Assembly (NCBI GenBank): GCA_964370235.1
Contig: CAYJIL010000003.1
Coordinates: forward strand, 1-54,544
Direction of reading: 5' to 3'
DNA length: 54,544 nt
Origin: CAYJIL01 sp964370235
Lineage (GTDB): Bacteria; Bacteroidota; Bacteroidia; Bacteroidales; Rikenellaceae
Part shown: positions 43,601 through 50,108 of the stretch, piece after piece
Position numbering within the stretch: the stretch's first letter is position 1
How the letters are laid out: each line of letters begins with the position of its first letter
The notes under the pieces: generated by a model
Told to the model about the DNA's origin: nothing
The model's database searches: none
Seen by the model: the letters and a program-made list of their open reading frames with translations, nothing else
Program-made: the position numbers and the translations under genes

Positions 43601-43881
43601 CATCTAACGGTGTTGAGGCAACTGTACTAGGTTGGCCAGATGAGCAGAGCGATCTTCCAAACGCTCTTGACTACATTAAGGAGAAGAAAATTGATTTAGT
43701 GGTTAACATTCCTAAGAACCTTTCTCAGGATGAGCTAAACAATGACTACACAATTCGTCGTAGTGCAATTGACTTTAACATTCCACTTATCACAAACGCA
43801 CGTCTTGCTAACGCATTCATCACAGCATTCTGTCGCCTAGAAAAAGCCGACATTAAGATTAAGAGCTGGGACGAATATTAG
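40657..43881 (+). CDS. carB: Carbamoyl-phosphate synthase, large subunit
   Basis: A 1074-residue synthetase, matching usual CarB length. It makes carbamoyl phosphate from bicarbonate, ammonia and two ATP. The two homologous halves are clear: the first with GSGALKIGEAGEFDYSGSQALKAMREEG (12-39), the second with GSGAYRIGSSVEFDWCGVSAINTVRKRG (about 567-594), each followed by an ATP-grasp domain. The C-terminal MGS-like allosteric domain (about 940-1074) contains GYIIYATRGSAEFLASNG and DLVVNIPKN. Located 12 nt after carA, with a strong terminator 73 nt after its stop. Codon use is highly biased, as in carA. Confidence 0.98.
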   Translation: MTDSNIKKVILLGSGALKIGEAGEFDYSGSQALKAMREEGVYTVLINPNIATVQTSENIADKVYFLPVTPEYVEDVIKKERPDGILLAFGGQTALNCGVALDKAGILEKYNVKVLGTPVQSIINTEDRDIFVQKLNEIDVKTIKSEAVTTIEDARRVANELGYPVILRAAYTLGGLGSGFCDNDEELQVIADKAFSYSPQVLVEKSLKGWKEVEYEVVRDKYDNCITVCNMENFDPLGIHTGESIVVAPSQTLTNSEYHKLREIAIRIIRHIGIVGECNVQYALDPESEDYRVIEVNARLSRSSALASKATGYPLAFVAAKLGLGYGLHELKNSVTKSTTACFEPALDYIVCKIPRWDLGKFKGVSRELGSSMKSVGEVMAIGRTFEEAIQKGLRMIGQGMHGFVANKELSSSNLEEALSRPTDKRVFLIAEAFKQGYTVDKIHSLTRIDKWFLEKLANIIAIENKVEEYNELASLPDALLRDAKVKGFSDFQLARLIFGADGAEVDGFMAQVREHRKGRGITPVVKQIDTLAAEYPAMTNYLYVTYGGSRHDIDFEKDGQSVVVLGSGAYRIGSSVEFDWCGVSAINTVRKRGYRSIMINYNPETVSTDYDVCDRLYFDELTLERVLDIADLEDPKGVIVSTGGQIPNNLAMRLKNHNVGILGTSADNIDRAEDRHKFSSMLDSLGIDQPKWKELTSIEDIHEFADNTGFPLLIRPSYVLSGAAMNVVSNKEELDHFLRLATNVSKQHPVVVTEFIESAKEIEIDAVAKNGELVMYAISEHVEFAGVHSGDATMVFPAQKLYIETVRRIKRISKAIATELNINGPFNMQFLAKDNQIKVIECNLRASRSFPFVSKVLKSNFIEIATNIMLGEEFETPNKSIFDLDYVGVKASQFSFSRLQKADPVLGVEMASTGEVGCIGEDYHEAILKSMLSVGYRIPGKSVFMSTGDARSKVEMLAPARELAKRGYIIYATRGSAEFLASNGVEATVLGWPDEQSDLPNALDYIKEKKIDLVVNIPKNLSQDELNNDYTIRRSAIDFNIPLITNARLANAFITAFCRLEKADIKIKSWDEY

Positions 43882-43953
43882 TATTTTGCGCTTGCTTAGG
43901 AATTTAATGGGCTAGAGTAGCACATTAAATTTATGTAAGTGAAACTATATTCA

Positions 43954-43998
43954 AAACTAGGTTACCTTGAGTTAAATCAAGGTAACCTAGTTTCGTTT
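43954..43998 (+). terminator. Terminator of carAB
   Basis: A 17-bp perfect stem: AAACTAGGTTACCTTGA (43954-43970) with TCAAGGTAACCTAGTTT (43977-43993), a 6-nt loop, then CGTTTTG. Confidence 0.9.
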
Positions 43999-44024
43999 TG
44001 TGGTGCAGAGGAGTATAGTGAATA

Positions 44025-44058
44025 AAAAAATGATTTGCGGTAAGGCAAATCATTTTTT
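44025..44058. terminator. Terminator of the birA-yccF operon
   Basis: AAAAAATGATTTGC (44025-44038) pairs with GCAAATCATTTTTT (44045-44058), loop of 6 nt. It lies 22 nt past the yccF stop on the minus strand and also reads as a terminator on the plus strand. Confidence 0.85.
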
Positions 44059-44079
44059 ATTGTATTATTAACACCGTGG

Positions 44080-44454
44080 TTAAGATGCTACTATTTGGCG
44101 ACCAAATGGTGTAAGAGCCACTGTCATTAGCTTAAAGTGTTGCAAACCAAACGGTATTCCAATTATCGTAATGCATAGCACTAGTCCTATAACCATGTGC
44201 GAAAGTGCTATCCATATACCACCAATTAGTATCCAGAGCACGTTCATAAATGTGTTAAGGCAGCCGTTGCCGTTGCACGTTGGCACTGTTGTCGACCCAA
44301 ATGGTAGAAGTGCAAATAGTCCTATCTTCATTGACTGCAAGCCAAATGGTATGCCAATGATTGTAAGGCACATAAATATACCTGCAACCATATACTCAAT
44401 AGCAATAATAGCACCGCCAAATATGATCCAGAGTATGTTTCCTAATGTATTCAT
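44080..44454 (-). CDS. YccF-domain inner-membrane protein
   Basis: A 124-residue membrane protein with two tandem YccF (DUF307) domains. Each half has the pattern N-LW-I-GG--IA--------G----TIIGIPFGLQ--K---ALxPFG (first half about 3-53, second about 67-120), so an internal duplication is visible. I start at ATG 44454 (MNTLGNILWIIFGG), since an in-frame extension to 44523 overlaps birA and adds residues absent from the family. It begins 4 nt after the birA stop. E. coli YccF is an inner-membrane protein of unknown role. There is no evidence for a link with biotin beyond gene order. Confidence 0.9.
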   Translation of the reverse strand: MNTLGNILWIIFGGAIIAIEYMVAGIFMCLTIIGIPFGLQSMKIGLFALLPFGSTTVPTCNGNGCLNTFMNVLWILIGGIWIALSHMVIGLVLCITIIGIPFGLQHFKLMTVALTPFGRQIVAS

Positions 44455-44458
44455 AAAT

Positions 44459-45187
44459 TTATATGATAAAATTAATTTCTTTAAACAGATAACCTCTGCA
44501 ATCTTGGCTATCCTTGCACACAATTAGCTCACCCGATGGACGTACATCTTGGATTGTACCCTCGAATGTACCCTCGTCTACCGATGTAAATTGCGAGCGA
44601 ACACCCATGCGGTATAGGCTTTGTTTATATAGCTCGTCTATTTCGCTGCTGCCACCGCCCTCTAGCCTGCCATATAGGTCGTACATTCGGTCATATAGCG
44701 TTGCAAGTAGCACTTTGCGATCGATCTCTTTGCCCACCTCAAGCGTACACGAAGTAGGGTTTGGAGCGTCCGAGGTAAACTCTTTTTGGTTTACATTTAA
44801 ACCAAGACCAATTACCGAACGAGAGATGTGACCTTCGCTCGAAATATCGTGCTCGATGAGAATTCCACAAATTTTGCGATTTTCTACATATATATCGTTA
44901 GGCCATTTAATTTGGGCTTTTATACCATGGTAATCGAGTGCTTGAACAACAGCTAGCGACACAAATTCACAAATGCGGAATTGTTCTGTAACATGCAAAA
45001 ATGTTGGCTTAACTAGCAGAGATAGAATTAGGTTCTTGCCCTTTTCGCTCTCCCAGCTATTGCCCCTTTGCCCTCTGCCTGCGCTTTGCTCCTCGGCGAA
45101 TGCTACTGTCCATGGTCTGTCATACTCACGCACAATGTCGTTGGTTGATGTGACCGACTCAAAGTATAGTGTTTTGATCTCGTTCAT
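44459..45187 (-). CDS. birA: Biotin--[acetyl-CoA-carboxylase] ligase
   Basis: A 242-residue protein that activates biotin with ATP and attaches it to biotin carboxyl carrier protein. Visible motifs are SAGRGQRGNSW (35-45, the biotinyl-AMP loop, with GRGQRG at 37-42), KWPNDIY (94-100) and RKICGILIE (about 103-111), followed by a short C-terminal SH3-like domain. It lacks the N-terminal helix-turn-helix of E. coli BirA, so it is a pure ligase without repressor function. It heads a two-gene operon with yccF and is divergent from the arginine operon leader, with a promoter at 45235-45266. Confidence 0.95.
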   Translation of the reverse strand: MNEIKTLYFESVTSTNDIVREYDRPWTVAFAEEQSAGRGQRGNSWESEKGKNLILSLLVKPTFLHVTEQFRICEFVSLAVVQALDYHGIKAQIKWPNDIYVENRKICGILIEHDISSEGHISRSVIGLGLNVNQKEFTSDAPNPTSCTLEVGKEIDRKVLLATLYDRMYDLYGRLEGGGSSEIDELYKQSLYRMGVRSQFTSVDEGTFEGTIQDVRPSGELIVCKDSQDCRGYLFKEINFII

Positions 45188-45221
45188 AGCGTTATATTTT
45201 TTAACTGAACATCGAGTTTGT

Positions 45222-45234
45222 GTGAATTATTCAC
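45222..45234. promoter_or_regulatory. Operator-like dyad between birA and the arginine leader
   Basis: GTGAATTATTCAC is a perfect inverted repeat placed at the expected birA transcription start. It resembles half-sites of ArgR boxes (TGAAT/ATTCA), but the central spacing is one base instead of four, so the regulator is uncertain. Confidence 0.35.
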
Positions 45235-45266
45235 CAAATATAATGAAAAATATCTGTGGTTCACAA
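45235..45266 (-). promoter_or_regulatory. Promoter of birA-yccF
   Basis: On the minus strand TTG (45266-45264), a 21-nt spacer and TATATTTG (45242-45235), an exact -7 match, 48 nt before the birA ATG. It is back to back with the arginine operon -7 element. Confidence 0.5.
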
Positions 45267-45274
45267 TTTTTTAC

Positions 45275-45282
45275 TATATTTG
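45275..45282 (+). promoter_or_regulatory. -7 element of the arginine operon leader
   Basis: TATATTTG fits TAnnTTTG exactly. The expected transcription start is near 45288-45292, placing a hairpin at the very 5' end of the RNA and the leader peptide about 45 nt in. The -33 box is weak. Confidence 0.55.
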
Positions 45283-45298
45283 TCGCTTAAATAAAAAT

Positions 45299-45317
45299 GG
45301 TCTACTGTCGGTAGACC
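45299..45317 (+). other. 5' hairpin of the arginine leader RNA
   Basis: GGTCTAC (45299-45305) pairs with GTAGACC (45311-45317) around a 5-nt loop, within about 10 nt of the expected transcript start. It may protect the 5' end or pause polymerase. Confidence 0.65.
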
Positions 45318-45334
45318 AACTAATTATAGGTAAA

Positions 45335-45430
45335 ATGTACAAATTTTCAAACACACATTGCATGGAGCTACCTCTACAAGGTGGTAGGTTTGTCATATCT
45401 ATAATTCACCCATTTCGACGACGACGATAG
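45335..45430 (+). CDS. Arginine leader peptide (31 aa, ends RRRR)
   Basis: A 31-codon frame from ATG 45335 to TAG 45428-45430, starting MYKFSNTHCMELPLQGG and ending IIHPFRRRR. The last four sense codons are all CGA, directly before the stop. It lies 53 nt after an exact -7 element and 110 nt before the first gene of an arginine biosynthesis operon. Runs of the regulated amino acid at the end of a short leader are the hallmark of ribosome-mediated attenuation (as in his, thr and ilv leaders). It has one further Arg at residue 18. The upstream stretch is A-rich (AATTATAGGTAAA), suited to Bacteroidota initiation. I infer a sensing role; the peptide itself probably has no other function. Confidence 0.72.
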   Translation: MYKFSNTHCMELPLQGGRFVISIIHPFRRRR

Positions 45431-45536
45431 TAGCAAATATAGCGTTTTATGTAACGCTGACCCCCTAATACTATCAGTTCACCTTTTTGTTAATTTGCAT
45501 TTTACCGCTTTTTGCGGAGTGTTTATATTTTTTAAG
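45426..45536 (+). promoter_or_regulatory. Putative arginine attenuator
   Basis: Downstream of and overlapping the leader stop codon are candidate alternative stems. GATAGTA (45426-45432, containing the stop) can pair with TACTATC (45469-45475), enclosing AGCGTT/AACGCT (45441-45446, 45453-45458). AAGGTG inside the leader (about 45380) can pair with CACCTT (45480-45485). Last, CCGC-TTTTT-GCGG (45505-45517) is followed by a U-rich stretch ending TATTTTTT (45525-45532). Ribosome position at the CGA run would decide which form. The last stem is short (4 bp), so the terminator is the weakest part of the model. Confidence 0.5.
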
Positions 45537-45540
45537 ATAA

Positions 45541-46122
45541 ATGACTATCAACGATTTTGATGTATTGGTTGCATCAGAGCAACACGTAGGTTATGCGCAG
45601 GAAATCTGCGACGAGATGGCATCCTCGGCTCAGGCACGAGGTACAGGTATCGCAAAGCGTACTGCCGAATATGTTGCCGATAAAATGTGTAGTGGAAAAG
45701 CTGTGATAGCCTTCCATAAAGATGGCCGTTGGGCTGGTTTTAGTTATATCGAAACATGGTCGCACGGAGACTATGTTGCCAACTCGGGTCTTATCATAAA
45801 CCCAATATTTCGTAAATTAGGTTTGGCAAAAGCTATTAAAACCAAAACATTTGTATTATCTTTGAGAATTTACAAGGGTGCAAAGCTGTTTGGTCTTACT
45901 ACGGGCTTGGCGGTTATGAAGATAAACTCAGAGCTTGGCTATCGTCCGGTTACCTATTCGGAACTAACAACCGACGAGGAGTTTTGGAAAGGCTGTAAGA
46001 GCTGCATAAATTACGAAATATTAAAATTAAAGGATCGCAAAAACTGTTTATGTACAGCTATGCTATTTGATCCCGAGATAGATACACCACGTGTCAATAT
46101 CTTTAGCAAGATTTTTGACTAA
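45541..46122 (+). CDS. GNAT-family N-acyltransferase heading the arginine operon
   Basis: A 193-residue GNAT protein. The acetyl-CoA binding region is around 75-115 (GDYVANSGLIINPIFRKLGLAKAIKTKTFVLS), where GLIINP-FRK-GLAKAIK corresponds to the beta4-alpha3 R/Q-x-x-G-x-G/A motif. It is the first gene after the arginine leader and 34 nt before argG. Bacteroidota generally lack a classical ArgA or ArgJ in the operon, so a GNAT here is a good candidate for the first step, acylation of glutamate to N-acetyl- or N-succinylglutamate. That role is inferred from position. Note several Cys (C151, C154 in WKGCKSC and C168, C170 near the end), unusual for the family. Confidence 0.85.
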   Translation: MTINDFDVLVASEQHVGYAQEICDEMASSAQARGTGIAKRTAEYVADKMCSGKAVIAFHKDGRWAGFSYIETWSHGDYVANSGLIINPIFRKLGLAKAIKTKTFVLSLRIYKGAKLFGLTTGLAVMKINSELGYRPVTYSELTTDEEFWKGCKSCINYEILKLKDRKNCLCTAMLFDPEIDTPRVNIFSKIFD

Positions 46123-46156
46123 CTTTTAAGAGAACAAAAACGTTAAAATTTAGAAT

Positions 46157-47347
46157 ATGAAGAAGGTTGTTTTAGCTTTTAGTGGAGGTCTTGATACCTC
46201 TTATTGTGCAATCTACCTATCAAAAGAGATGGGTCTTGAGGTACACGCTGCAATTGCAAATACGGGTGGCTTCTCTAGCGAGGAGATTGCTCAAATCGAG
46301 AAGCGTGCGCTTGCACTAGGCATTAAATCGTTTAAGTGTTTGGATGTAACACAGGAGTATTACAACGACACTATCAAATATATGGTATATGGCAATATGC
46401 TAAAGAACGCTACCTACCCACTATCGGTGTCGGCAGAGCGCATCTCACAAGCTAGTGCTATTGCTGAGTATTGTCGTGAAGTTGGTGCAGACTATGTATG
46501 CCACGGTTCAACGGGTGCTGGTAACGACCAAGTTCGTTTTGATATGATCTTCAATATTCTTATTCCTAACGTAGAAATTATTGCTCTTATTCGTGAGAAG
46601 CGTCTTTCTCGTGAAGAAGAGATTGCATACCTTCGCAAATATAACGTAGATTTTGACTTTAAAAAGGCAGAATACTCAATCAACCAAGGTATTTGGGGTA
46701 CTTCGGTAGGTGGCAAAGAGACACTTACTTCGCACACAACTCTTCCAGAGAGTGCATACCCAACTCAGCTAGCGGCAGAGGGTAGCGAGGAGCTAACTCT
46801 ATCGTTCGAAAAAGGAGAGCTAGTAGCGGTGAATGGCGAAAAGCTAGACCCTATCTCTGCAATACAAAAAGTACAGTCAATTGCAGGCAAATATGCAATT
46901 GGTCGTGATATGCACGTTGGCGATACTATTATTGGTATCAAAGGCCGTGTAGGATTCGAGGCAGCAGCCCCAATCGTTATCATCAAGGCACACCATATGC
47001 TAGAGAAGCACACTCTAACAAAATGGCAGCTATATTGGAAAGACCAAGTTTCGGCATTCTATGGCAACCACCTACACGAGGGACACTACTATGACCCAAC
47101 AATGCGTGATATGGAGGCAATGCTAGAGAGCAGCCAAAAATATGTGACAGGTGATGTGACTATGAACCTACACCCATACCGCTTTGAGATGGTAGGTGTA
47201 CAGAGTGCACACGATTTAATGTCTGACGAGTTTGGTAGCTATGGCGAGATGAACAACTCGTGGACTGGCGAAGACGTAAAGGGCTTTGGTAAGATTCTAG
47301 GTAACCAAACTATGATCTACCGTCTTGTAAACAAGGAGAACAAGTAA
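46157..47347 (+). CDS. argG: Argininosuccinate synthase
   Basis: A 396-residue enzyme that joins citrulline and aspartate with ATP to form argininosuccinate. The ATP-binding PP-motif AFSGGLDTSYC is at 7-17. The citrulline-binding region TYPLSVSAERISQASAIAEYCREVGADYVCHGSTGAGNDQVRFD (about 83-126) and a central YSINQGIWGTSVGGKET are clear. It belongs to the shorter bacterial type usual in Bacteroidota. Its stop overlaps the argC start (TAATG), so translation is coupled. Codon use is biased, similar to carAB. Confidence 0.97.
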   Translation: MKKVVLAFSGGLDTSYCAIYLSKEMGLEVHAAIANTGGFSSEEIAQIEKRALALGIKSFKCLDVTQEYYNDTIKYMVYGNMLKNATYPLSVSAERISQASAIAEYCREVGADYVCHGSTGAGNDQVRFDMIFNILIPNVEIIALIREKRLSREEEIAYLRKYNVDFDFKKAEYSINQGIWGTSVGGKETLTSHTTLPESAYPTQLAAEGSEELTLSFEKGELVAVNGEKLDPISAIQKVQSIAGKYAIGRDMHVGDTIIGIKGRVGFEAAAPIVIIKAHHMLEKHTLTKWQLYWKDQVSAFYGNHLHEGHYYDPTMRDMEAMLESSQKYVTGDVTMNLHPYRFEMVGVQSAHDLMSDEFGSYGEMNNSWTGEDVKGFGKILGNQTMIYRLVNKENK

Positions 47348-48330
47348 TGACTAAGATAAGAGCAGCAGTTATTGGTGGTGCAGGTTATACGGGTGGCGAA
47401 ATGTGCCGCCTGCTAATCAACCACCCCAACGTCGAGCTAGCATATGTGCAGAGTGGCTCGAACGGTGGTAACTTTTTGTATGATGTACACAGCGACCTAC
47501 TAGGCGACACCGATATGCGCTTTGTGAGCGAAGTATCGATGGATGTAGATGTGCTATTCTTTTGTATGGGACATGGCAAAGGCAAGGAGTTCCTACAAAA
47601 ATATGATGTGCCACAGAACATAAAGATTATCGACCTAGGCAACGATTTTCGCCTAAACGATGATGCTAGCTTTGCAGGACGTGACTTTGTATATGGTTTG
47701 ACCGATGCTAACTACGAGCAAATTAAAACGGCTAGCAACGTTGCTAACCCGGGTTGTTTTGCTACTGCTATTCAGCTTGCACTACTTCCGCTTGCGGTAA
47801 AGGGTTTGTTGACAGACGACATTAACGTGTCGGCAGTTACTGGTTCAACGGGCGCAGGTCAGGCTCTAAGCCCAACTAGCCACTTTAGCTGGAGACTTAG
47901 CAACCTTTCTACATACAAAATGTTCTCGCACCAACACCTAGGCGAAATTGGCGAAACACTTGTCGATAAGCAGCCAACGTTTGATGCAGCTGTTAACTTT
48001 GTGCCATATCGTGGCGATTTTGCACGTGGTATCATGGCAACGGTTTATACAAAGTGTGATCTTTCGCAAGAAGAGGCAGTAGAGCTATACAAAGAGTACT
48101 ACAAAAACTCTCACTTCACGTTTGTGAGCGACAAAAATATCCACCTAAAGCAAGTGGTTAACAGCAATAAGGCTATCTTGTTTGTCGAGAAGCATGGCGA
48201 TAATCTAGTCATTAGCTCAATTATCGACAACCTACTAAAGGGCGCAAGTGGCCAAGCTGTCGAGAATATGAATATTATGTTGGGGCTAGACCCAAAAGCA
48301 GGTCTAAGACTCAAAACACTAGCATTTTAG
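47347..48330 (+). CDS. argC: N-acetyl-gamma-glutamyl-phosphate reductase
   Basis: A 327-residue NADPH-dependent reductase converting N-acyl-glutamyl phosphate to the semialdehyde. The Rossmann motif GGAGYTGGEMCRLL is at 10-23. The catalytic cysteine is C137 in ANPGCFATAIQLAL. The substrate-binding GSTGAGQALSPTSHFSWRLSNL and the HQHLGEI histidines are seen further on. Its ATG overlaps the argG stop by one base, and argD starts 6 nt after its stop. Whether the substrate is N-acetyl or N-succinyl cannot be told, as Bacteroides is known to use succinylated intermediates at the transcarbamylase step. Confidence 0.96.
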   Translation: MTKIRAAVIGGAGYTGGEMCRLLINHPNVELAYVQSGSNGGNFLYDVHSDLLGDTDMRFVSEVSMDVDVLFFCMGHGKGKEFLQKYDVPQNIKIIDLGNDFRLNDDASFAGRDFVYGLTDANYEQIKTASNVANPGCFATAIQLALLPLAVKGLLTDDINVSAVTGSTGAGQALSPTSHFSWRLSNLSTYKMFSHQHLGEIGETLVDKQPTFDAAVNFVPYRGDFARGIMATVYTKCDLSQEEAVELYKEYYKNSHFTFVSDKNIHLKQVVNSNKAILFVEKHGDNLVISSIIDNLLKGASGQAVENMNIMLGLDPKAGLRLKTLAF

Positions 48331-48336
48331 TATATA

Positions 48337-49199
48337 ATGAAACTATTTGACGTATATCCTCTATATAATATCACCATCGAAAAGGCAAAAGGCTCTTATG
48401 TTTGGGATAGCGAGGGAACAAAATATCTAGATATGTATGGCGGTCACGCTGTAATATCTATTGGTCACACCAACGACCACTATGTTGCAAGACTTACCGA
48501 TCAGCTTTTAAAGGTTGGTTTCTACTCAAACTCGGTGCAAATTCCTTTGCAAAAAGAGCTTTCGGAGAAACTAGGCAAGCTATCGGGCAAAGAGGATTAT
48601 CAGCTATTTATGTGTAATAGTGGTGCCGAGGCAAACGAAAATGCGCTAAAGCTAGCCTCTTTCCATAATGGCAAGCGTCGTGTTATCTCGTTTAGTGGTG
48701 GTTTTCATGGTCGCACATCGCTAGCGGTTGCGGCTACCGATAACCCTTCGATTGTAGCACCAATCAACCAAACAGATAATGTTACTATTCTTCCTATGAA
48801 CGATATTGCAGCACTAGAGGCAGCGTTTGAGGCAGGTGATGTATCTTCGGTTATTGTAGAGGGTATTCAAGGTGTGGCAGGTATTGTCGAGGCATCGGTT
48901 GAGTTTTTGTGTGCAATTCGTTCGCTGTGCGACAAGCATGGTGCTTTGTATATTGCCGATAGTGTGCAGTGTGGTTGTGGCCGTAGTGGTAGCTACTACT
49001 CACACGACTGGGCTGGTGTTAATGCCGATATTTATACAATGGCAAAGGGTACTGGTAACGGTTTCCCAATTGGTATGATCTCTATTGCTGCGCACATTGC
49101 TCCCAAATATGGCATGCTAGGTACAACGTTTGGTGGTAACCACCTAGCTTGTGCTGCTGCACTTGCTGTTTGTGAGGAGATTGAGCGTGAATCTATGAT
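48337..49199 (+). CDS. argD: Acetylornithine aminotransferase (partial, cut by gap)
   Basis: The N-terminal 287 residues of a class III PLP aminotransferase that converts N-acyl-glutamate semialdehyde to N-acyl-ornithine. Motifs: MCNSGAEANENALKLA (92-107), GGFHGRT (121-127), VIVEGIQGVAGI (172-183), IADSVQCGCGRSG (206-218, D208) and the PLP lysine K237 in YTMAKGTGNGFPIG. The sequence ends at the N-run. About 85 residues are missing by comparison with the usual 370-400. A frame reading through the N's into argB is an artefact; the two are separate genes in all families I know. Located 6 nt after argC. Confidence 0.94.
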
Positions 49200-49299
49200 N
49201 NNNNNNNNNNNNNNNNNNNNNNNNNNNNNNNNNNNNNNNNNNNNNNNNNNNNNNNNNNNNNNNNNNNNNNNNNNNNNNNNNNNNNNNNNNNNNNNNNNN
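49200..49299. other. Assembly gap (100 N)
   Basis: Exactly 100 N, the conventional filler for a scaffold gap of unknown length. At least about 300 bp must be missing, to complete the argD C-terminus and the argB N-terminus, and one or more whole genes could also be hidden here. Confidence 0.98.
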
Positions 49300-50043
49300 G
49301 TCGACAACCCAGCCAAGTTAAAGAGCTTTCTCGAGGCATTTGCCTCTTTGCAGGGAGCCAAAATACTTGTGCATGGTGGCGGTAAAATTGCCTCAACTAT
49401 CTCTAAGGCACTGGGTATCGAGCCCAAAATGTCGGGAGGTCGCCGAATTACTGATAGCGAAACTCTCGATGTGGTAACTATGGTGTATGGTGGCCTTGTA
49501 AACAAAAAAATTGTAGCAGCACTTCAAGGGCTGGGCGTTAATAGCTTTGGTCTTACGGGTGCCGATGGTGCAGCTATTATCTCCGATAAACGCTCGCCAA
49601 TTCCAATGGATTATGGTTTTGCAGGCGATCCCGACCTATCAAAGTTTGGTACTTCGACACTGGCTATGCTACTAGATGGTGGTTATCAGCCAGTTGTTGC
49701 CCCCATAACTATGACTAGCGAGGGGCAACTACTTAACACCAATGCCGACACAGTGGCACAAACCATTGCTACGGCACTATCTTCGGTTTACGAAGTTGAA
49801 TTGATTTATTGTTTCGAAAAACGTGGAGTCTTGCGTGATGTCGAAGACGATAATTCCGTAATTTCTACTATCGACCCTGCTATGTATGAGCAGCTAAAGG
49901 CCGATGGTATTATAGCCGATGGTATGCTGCCAAAAATGCAAAATGCCTTTGCAGCTATTGAGGCTGGTGTGCGCTCAGTTGTGATATGTTCGAGCGATTT
50001 CATCAACGTAGATGGCTACGGTGGAACAACTTTAACAAAATAA
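49300..50043 (+). CDS. argB: Acetylglutamate kinase (partial, N-terminus in gap)
   Basis: The C-terminal 247 residues of an amino acid kinase family protein that phosphorylates N-acyl-glutamate. It lacks the first 15-20 residues with the K-GG nucleotide-binding start. Present are VDNPAKLKSFLEAFASLQGAKILVHGGGKIAST (substrate GGG loop), MSGGRRITDSETLDVVTMVYGGLVNKKIVAAL, LTGADGAAI and LLNTNADTVAQTIA. The end GVRSVVICSSDFINVDGYGGTTLTK is typical, where GT-L marks the C-terminus. The gene ends at TAA 50041-50043, followed 66 nt later by serB. It is out of its usual place in some operons but consistent with an arginine cluster. Confidence 0.94.
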   Translation, partial: VDNPAKLKSFLEAFASLQGAKILVHGGGKIASTISKALGIEPKMSGGRRITDSETLDVVTMVYGGLVNKKIVAALQGLGVNSFGLTGADGAAIISDKRSPIPMDYGFAGDPDLSKFGTSTLAMLLDGGYQPVVAPITMTSEGQLLNTNADTVAQTIATALSSVYEVELIYCFEKRGVLRDVEDDNSVISTIDPAMYEQLKADGIIADGMLPKMQNAFAAIEAGVRSVVICSSDFINVDGYGGTTLTK

Positions 50044-50068
50044 AACAGCCAAAATAGAACAATATTTC

Positions 50069-50076
50069 TATATTTG
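50069..50076 (+). promoter_or_regulatory. -7 element for serB
   Basis: TATATTTG fits TAnnTTTG exactly, 32 nt before the serB ATG. No clear TTTG at -33. It suggests serB can be transcribed apart from the arginine operon. Confidence 0.42.
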
Positions 50077-50108
50077 TAACTGTTTTAAACTAGTAATAAT
50101 GAATTAAA

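Noticed and set aside
45222..45234. Classical ArgR box
   Set aside because: The half-sites fit but the central spacing is one base instead of four.
48337..50043. A single 568-residue bifunctional ArgD-ArgB fusion protein
   Set aside because: The frame is joined only across 100 N; both parts lack expected terminal regions.
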